Below the pieces are notes generated by a model that saw nothing but the letters and a program-made list of their open reading frames with translations, did no database searches and was not told the DNA's origin. Positions 14,220 to 17,409 of a stretch of DNA of 17,409 bases are shown here, piece by piece. The DNA comes from an uncultured Eubacteriales bacterium (lineage in GTDB: Bacteria; Bacillota_A; Clostridia; Oscillospirales; CAG-272): assembly GCA_900555345.1 (NCBI GenBank), contig USKS01000006.1:1-17409 (forward strand), in the 5' to 3' direction. Every line of letters begins with the position of its first letter. Position 1 is the stretch's first letter. The position numbers and the translations under genes were made by a program.

Positions 14220-15698
14220 GTGTCCGGCAGCAAAAAGAAGAAAAGTGCGAAAAGCGCAAAGAACGGCGCGGCGCGCGCGCAGTCCCGCCCGACAGACCGT
14301 AAAAATATAAAAACGGGCGGCGCGGCGGGAAAAAATACGGGCGCTGCTTCGGCAAAGTCCGCCGAAAAAGAAAAGAAAGAAAAACTCGCGGCGGCAGTCG
14401 CCGACGCGACCGGCGCCGCGCCGAAAAGCGCGGCTGCGGAGGAAAACGCCGCGCCGATCAGTGAAAATGCGGCAGAGCGCACCGCAACCGTGAGTGCGGA
14501 TGCAGAGGGCGGCACTGCGGATACGGCGGCGTACGGTACAGAAAGCGCCGACATGATCGGCAGCAACGAGGCAGGGAGCGCAGACTCCGATAAAGCGGGG
14601 GACGAAGATGACGATTTTGACGAATACGACCGTCTCGCCTGTGTTCCCGCGCCGGACGTTCCTATCCCCGAGGATCCCGATTTTACCGAAAATGATTTTG
14701 TACTTTCTGCAAAAGAGCTGACTGCGGAGGATATTATAGTGTCAGATAAAGACGGCGCGCACGGCGCGCCCGTAAGGAGCGCCGACGGCGGGAAAAAACA
14801 GAATAAGCGGGGGAGGGGCGGATTTGCAAACGTTTTGCAGATAGCGCTTCTGGTCGTTTTTGCCTCAATCGCCGCAGTCTGCATCGTCATGCTGGCAAAA
14901 AACATAAAAGGCAAGATAGACGGCTCCAAGGTATACAACGACGCAGAGTTTGAGCGCCCCGATTTCAACACCGAAAGCGCGGAATCCTTCAACCACCCGT
15001 CCGCTCTCGCGATGATAGGCGGCGACAACGCCATGCTCTCTCTGTATGACCGCATCGCGCAGGGCAAAAGCGCCGACAGCAACAGTCAGAACAGCGAATA
15101 TGCCGAAAAGCTTGCGGCAATGAAGGCGAGCCTTACGGCGCTTAAGGCGAAAAACCCCGATGTTTACGGCTGGATATACGCCGAGGGCACCACTATCGAC
15201 CACCCCGTGATGCGCGGCTCGGACAACGACTATTATCTTGACCACGCCTACACCGGTGAGGCGCTGCCCATAGGCTCGATCTTCCTTGACTACAACACAA
15301 AGGATGTTCTGACGGACAACTACAACGCCGTCATATACGGTCATAACGTTGTGGCTGTGGCGGGCAGCAAAAGCTCCATGTTCCACGATGTTACGAAATA
15401 TCTCGACGCGGATTTCTTTGCAAACCACAAAATTTATATATACACAATGGACGGAGTGTTTATATACAAGCCCGTTTCGATATATCCCACAACATCGGAT
15501 TACTTCTACTACCGCACCGATTTCCCCAATGACGCGGCGTTTCTGAAGTTTGCAAACGAGGTCGTGGCAAACTCAAAGGTGCCGTGCAGCGAAACATTTT
15601 CCGCGGGGGACACTATGATAACTCTTTCCACCTGCACGAACGGTGCGACTGACGGCAGATACGCCCTGCACGCAAAGCTCGTTGAGGTGATAAAATGA
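14220..15698 (+). CDS. Class B sortase with long cytoplasmic low-complexity region
   Basis: Membrane-bound cysteine transpeptidase that anchors surface proteins to peptidoglycan. The catalytic domain covers about 310-492: His375 in VIYGHNVV, Cys472 in TLSTCTNG and Arg480 in GRYALHAKL. The fold segments GWIYAEGTTIDHPV and YYLDHAYTG match the SrtB type. One TM helix lies at about 202-227, giving a type II topology with the catalytic part outside. Before it lies an unusual cytoplasmic region of about 200 residues: a Lys/Ala-rich part (1-70), then an acidic Ala/Glu/Asp/Ser part (71-160), then a basic patch near 191-200. The start is GTG with AAGGGGTGA six bases upstream. Its stop overlaps the next gene by 4 nt. 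No sortase substrate with a sorting signal is seen in the window. Confidence 0.93.
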   Translation: MSGSKKKKSAKSAKNGAARAQSRPTDRKNIKTGGAAGKNTGAASAKSAEKEKKEKLAAAVADATGAAPKSAAAEENAAPISENAAERTATVSADAEGGTADTAAYGTESADMIGSNEAGSADSDKAGDEDDDFDEYDRLACVPAPDVPIPEDPDFTENDFVLSAKELTAEDIIVSDKDGAHGAPVRSADGGKKQNKRGRGGFANVLQIALLVVFASIAAVCIVMLAKNIKGKIDGSKVYNDAEFERPDFNTESAESFNHPSALAMIGGDNAMLSLYDRIAQGKSADSNSQNSEYAEKLAAMKASLTALKAKNPDVYGWIYAEGTTIDHPVMRGSDNDYYLDHAYTGEALPIGSIFLDYNTKDVLTDNYNAVIYGHNVVAVAGSKSSMFHDVTKYLDADFFANHKIYIYTMDGVFIYKPVSIYPTTSDYFYYRTDFPNDAAFLKFANEVVANSKVPCSETFSAGDTMITLSTCTNGATDGRYALHAKLVEVIK

Positions 15699-16591
15699 CG
15701 GCGGGAGAACGGCGGATGTACGGCTTCCCGGAGGGCCTTGCGTGCCCCGTATGCCGCGCCGCGCTGCGGCGCGACGACTCCTCCCTTGTTTGCGGCGGCG
15801 CGCGGCGCCACTGCTACGATATTGCCGCCTCCGGTTATGTAAATCTCCTGCCGCCGGGCAAAGCCTCCAACGCGAAAACGGGCGATGATCGGCGTATGCT
15901 TTCCTCCCGCAGCGCATTTCTTTCGACCGGTGTTTATGATGAATTCTCCCGCGAGATCGCAAGACTTGCGGACAAAAATCTGTCCGTGGGAGACGGGAGA
16001 GTTATGTTTGCGGACGCGGGCTGCGGCGAGGGATACCACACACTGAATATTGCGCGCTGCCTTGACGGGGCGGGGAGAAGCGTTTGCTTCGCGGGCTTTG
16101 ACGCGTCAAAATACGGTGCCGACCGTGCCTCAAAGCGATTGAAAAGCGAGCGCGGGCTTTTTCCGGATTCCGTATTTGCGGCAGCCAATATCTTCGATAT
16201 GCCCCTTCGCGGCGGCTGCGCGGATGTTGTCATCAGTATGTTTGCGCCTGTCCCGTGGGAGGAAGCGCTGCGAATCCTGAAACCGGGCGGGCTTCTTATA
16301 ATATGCTCGTCGGGCAAGCGTCATCTCTGGGAGATGCGCTGCGTGCTGTACGGCGAACCGCGGGTGTCGGAGCCGCATATCAGTGCGCCGGAGGGCTTTG
16401 CTTTGCTGGATACGTCGACTGTATCGTACACGGCACAGCTTTGCGGCGGCGACATGATCGCGGCACTGTTTGAGATGACCCCGTTTTTCTTTCGCTGTCC
16501 CAAAGAGGGCAGAGAAAAGCTTTTATCGCTAGAGAGCCTCGGTATCACCTGCGAGGCGGAATATAAGGTATACAAAAAGGCATATAATTAA
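15695..16591 (+). CDS. 23S rRNA (guanine-N1)-methyltransferase, RlmA type
   Basis: Methylates N1 of a guanine in 23S rRNA helix 35 (G745 for RlmAI, G748 for RlmAII/TlrB) using S-adenosylmethionine. The N-terminal zinc knuckle uses Cys17, Cys20, Cys33 and probably His39, followed by YDIAASGYVNLLPP, the family hallmark. ADAGCGEGYHT at 106-116 is the SAM-binding motif I, and LRILKPGGLLIICSSGKRHLWE matches the later strands. 298 residues is slightly above the usual 270-280. Its ATG overlaps the sortase TGA (ATGA), so translation is probably coupled. The family also includes tylosin/mycinamicin resistance enzymes; which base is modified cannot be told from sequence alone. Confidence 0.92.
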   Translation: MTAGERRMYGFPEGLACPVCRAALRRDDSSLVCGGARRHCYDIAASGYVNLLPPGKASNAKTGDDRRMLSSRSAFLSTGVYDEFSREIARLADKNLSVGDGRVMFADAGCGEGYHTLNIARCLDGAGRSVCFAGFDASKYGADRASKRLKSERGLFPDSVFAAANIFDMPLRGGCADVVISMFAPVPWEEALRILKPGGLLIICSSGKRHLWEMRCVLYGEPRVSEPHISAPEGFALLDTSTVSYTAQLCGGDMIAALFEMTPFFFRCPKEGREKLLSLESLGITCEAEYKVYKKAYN

Positions 16592-16595
16592 TAAA

Positions 16596-16617
16596 CGCGC
16601 CGCAGATGCGCGGCGCG
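16596..16617 (+). other. GC-rich hairpin between rlmA-like and glycosyltransferase genes
   Basis: Arms CGCGCCGC (16596-16603) and GCGGCGCG (16610-16617) give an 8-bp stem with loop AGATGC. There is no U tract, so it is not a clear terminator. It may tune expression between the two genes. Confidence 0.45.
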
Positions 16618-16650
16618 GGACATCTTTGGATCCGGACGGAGCGAAAACAC

Positions 16651-17376
16651 ATGAAAATATCGGTATGCATACCCATGTACAACGAAAGCTCTATCTGCCG
16701 CAGCGCGGCAGATACGCTTTTTCGCGCCATGGAAGCGCACCGGTCCGAATATGACTACGAGGTCATTTTCTGTGACGACGGCTCCGACGATGGATCGGCA
16801 GAGCTGCTTCGCGGCCATATTGAAAAATGCGGCTACTCCCGCTTTCGCGTTGTCGGCTACGAAAATAACCGCGGCAAGGGTGCGGCGGTGCGCACGGCGG
16901 TGGAGGCATCCGTCGGCGACTGCGTTATATACACGGACTGCGATCTTGCCTACGGTACGGATGTGATATTTGAGGCGGCGAAAGTCATCGGCGGCGGAGA
17001 GGCGGCGGCGGTCGGCTCGAGAAATCTCAGCGCCGACGGCTACGGCAGCTACACGTTTTTGCGGCGTGTCGCGTCCAAGGCGTATATAAAGGTCATTGCC
17101 GCCTTTGCGGGATTCAGGCTGTCCGATTCGCAGTGCGGCTTCAAGGCTTTTGACGGCGACTGCGCCAGAAAGATATTCTCTCTCTGCACCACCGACGGAT
17201 TTTCGTTTGATCTTGAGGTCATAAAGATAGCGCAGAAAATGGGGATCGACATATGCGAAATACCGGTCACGGTCATAAATCACCGTGCCTCAAAAGTACA
17301 TCTTGCGGGGGACGCGCTGAAAATGCTGTCCGATCTGCACCGCATAAAAAAGAAAGTTAAAAAGCTTGATATATGA
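16651..17376 (+). CDS. Family 2 glycosyltransferase, polyprenyl-phosphate type
   Basis: 241 residues, GT-A fold. SVCIPMYNE at the start, DDGSDDGS at 42-49 (nucleotide-binding), DCDLA at 96-100 (the DxD-like metal site), VGSRN at 121-125 and SQCGFKAF at 160-167 are typical of enzymes that move a sugar from a nucleotide sugar to a polyprenyl phosphate (DPM1/Alg5/GtrB-like). There is no C-terminal TM helix, so it should be a peripheral protein on the cytosolic face. I chose ATG 16651, with GGAG nine bases upstream; an in-frame ATG at 16606 has no ribosome binding site and lies in the hairpin. The sugar donor cannot be told. It lies 59 bp after the methyltransferase gene, and the 33 bp after its stop hold nothing I can name. 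Confidence 0.92.
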   Translation: MKISVCIPMYNESSICRSAADTLFRAMEAHRSEYDYEVIFCDDGSDDGSAELLRGHIEKCGYSRFRVVGYENNRGKGAAVRTAVEASVGDCVIYTDCDLAYGTDVIFEAAKVIGGGEAAAVGSRNLSADGYGSYTFLRRVASKAYIKVIAAFAGFRLSDSQCGFKAFDGDCARKIFSLCTTDGFSFDLEVIKIAQKMGIDICEIPVTVINHRASKVHLAGDALKMLSDLHRIKKKVKKLDI

Positions 17377-17409
17377 TCCGCGCCCCGCAGAGGAACGGTA
17401 TCGGCGGGG

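Noticed and set aside
14168..15082. 304-residue Ser/Ala-rich minus-strand ORF opposite the sortase
   Set aside because: It is the antisense reading of the Ala/Lys/Glu-rich sortase tail; the sortase has a promoter and ribosome binding site.

Overview
This window looks like a chromosomal segment from a GC-rich, Gram-positive anaerobe of the Clostridia, most likely an uncultured or gut lineage of the Oscillospirales/Christensenellales type. The inference rests on Firmicutes-type ribosome binding sites (GGAGG-like) and sigma-A promoters, a class B sortase, a lipobox foldase next to mfd, the pth-mfd gene order, and chromosomal ParA/ParB. No rRNA or other taxonomic marker is present, so the assignment is approximate. 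There is no CRISPR array, prophage, insertion sequence or integrase.

Region 1 (23-6886, minus strand) is a probable long operon. It starts at a strong promoter (6858-6886) and reads parA, parB, serS, a two-TM protein, a membrane-anchored MORN-repeat protein, a secreted XAC2610/FG-GAP-like protein, a 65-residue two-TM protein, and a serine O-acetyltransferase (cysE). The last gene has an unusual N-terminal extension of six 11-residue amphipathic repeats and an acidic Cys-containing tail. Chromosome segregation, serine charging and serine acetylation thus flank four envelope-associated genes of unknown role.

Region 2 (6887-7754) is non-coding apart from one tRNA. It holds a GC-rich spacer, a near-perfect promoter, tRNA-Gln(UUG), a 20-bp terminator hairpin whose stem begins at the tRNA discriminator base, and about 400 bp packed with stem-loops (7370-7742). 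That array lies in the convergent gap between the tRNA and nadE.

Region 3 (7755-14113, minus strand) is a probable operon reading pth, mfd, a PrsA/SurA-like foldase lipoprotein, then nadE. It joins translation rescue, transcription-coupled repair, extracytoplasmic folding and NAD synthesis. A promoter lies at 14086-14113, and a 9-bp-stem hairpin sits between mfd and the lipoprotein gene.

Region 4 (14157-17409, plus strand) is divergent from pth. A promoter with a consensus -10 drives a class B sortase with an about 200-residue cytoplasmic low-complexity region, then an RlmA-type 23S rRNA guanine-N1 methyltransferase that overlaps the sortase stop by 4 nt, then a family 2 polyprenyl-phosphate-type glycosyltransferase. 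The unit may continue past the window edge.

Most genes are ordinary housekeeping genes. The parts most worth a second look are the repeat-extended CysE, the four-gene envelope cluster beside it, the long cytoplasmic region of the sortase, and the stem-loop array at 7370-7742.
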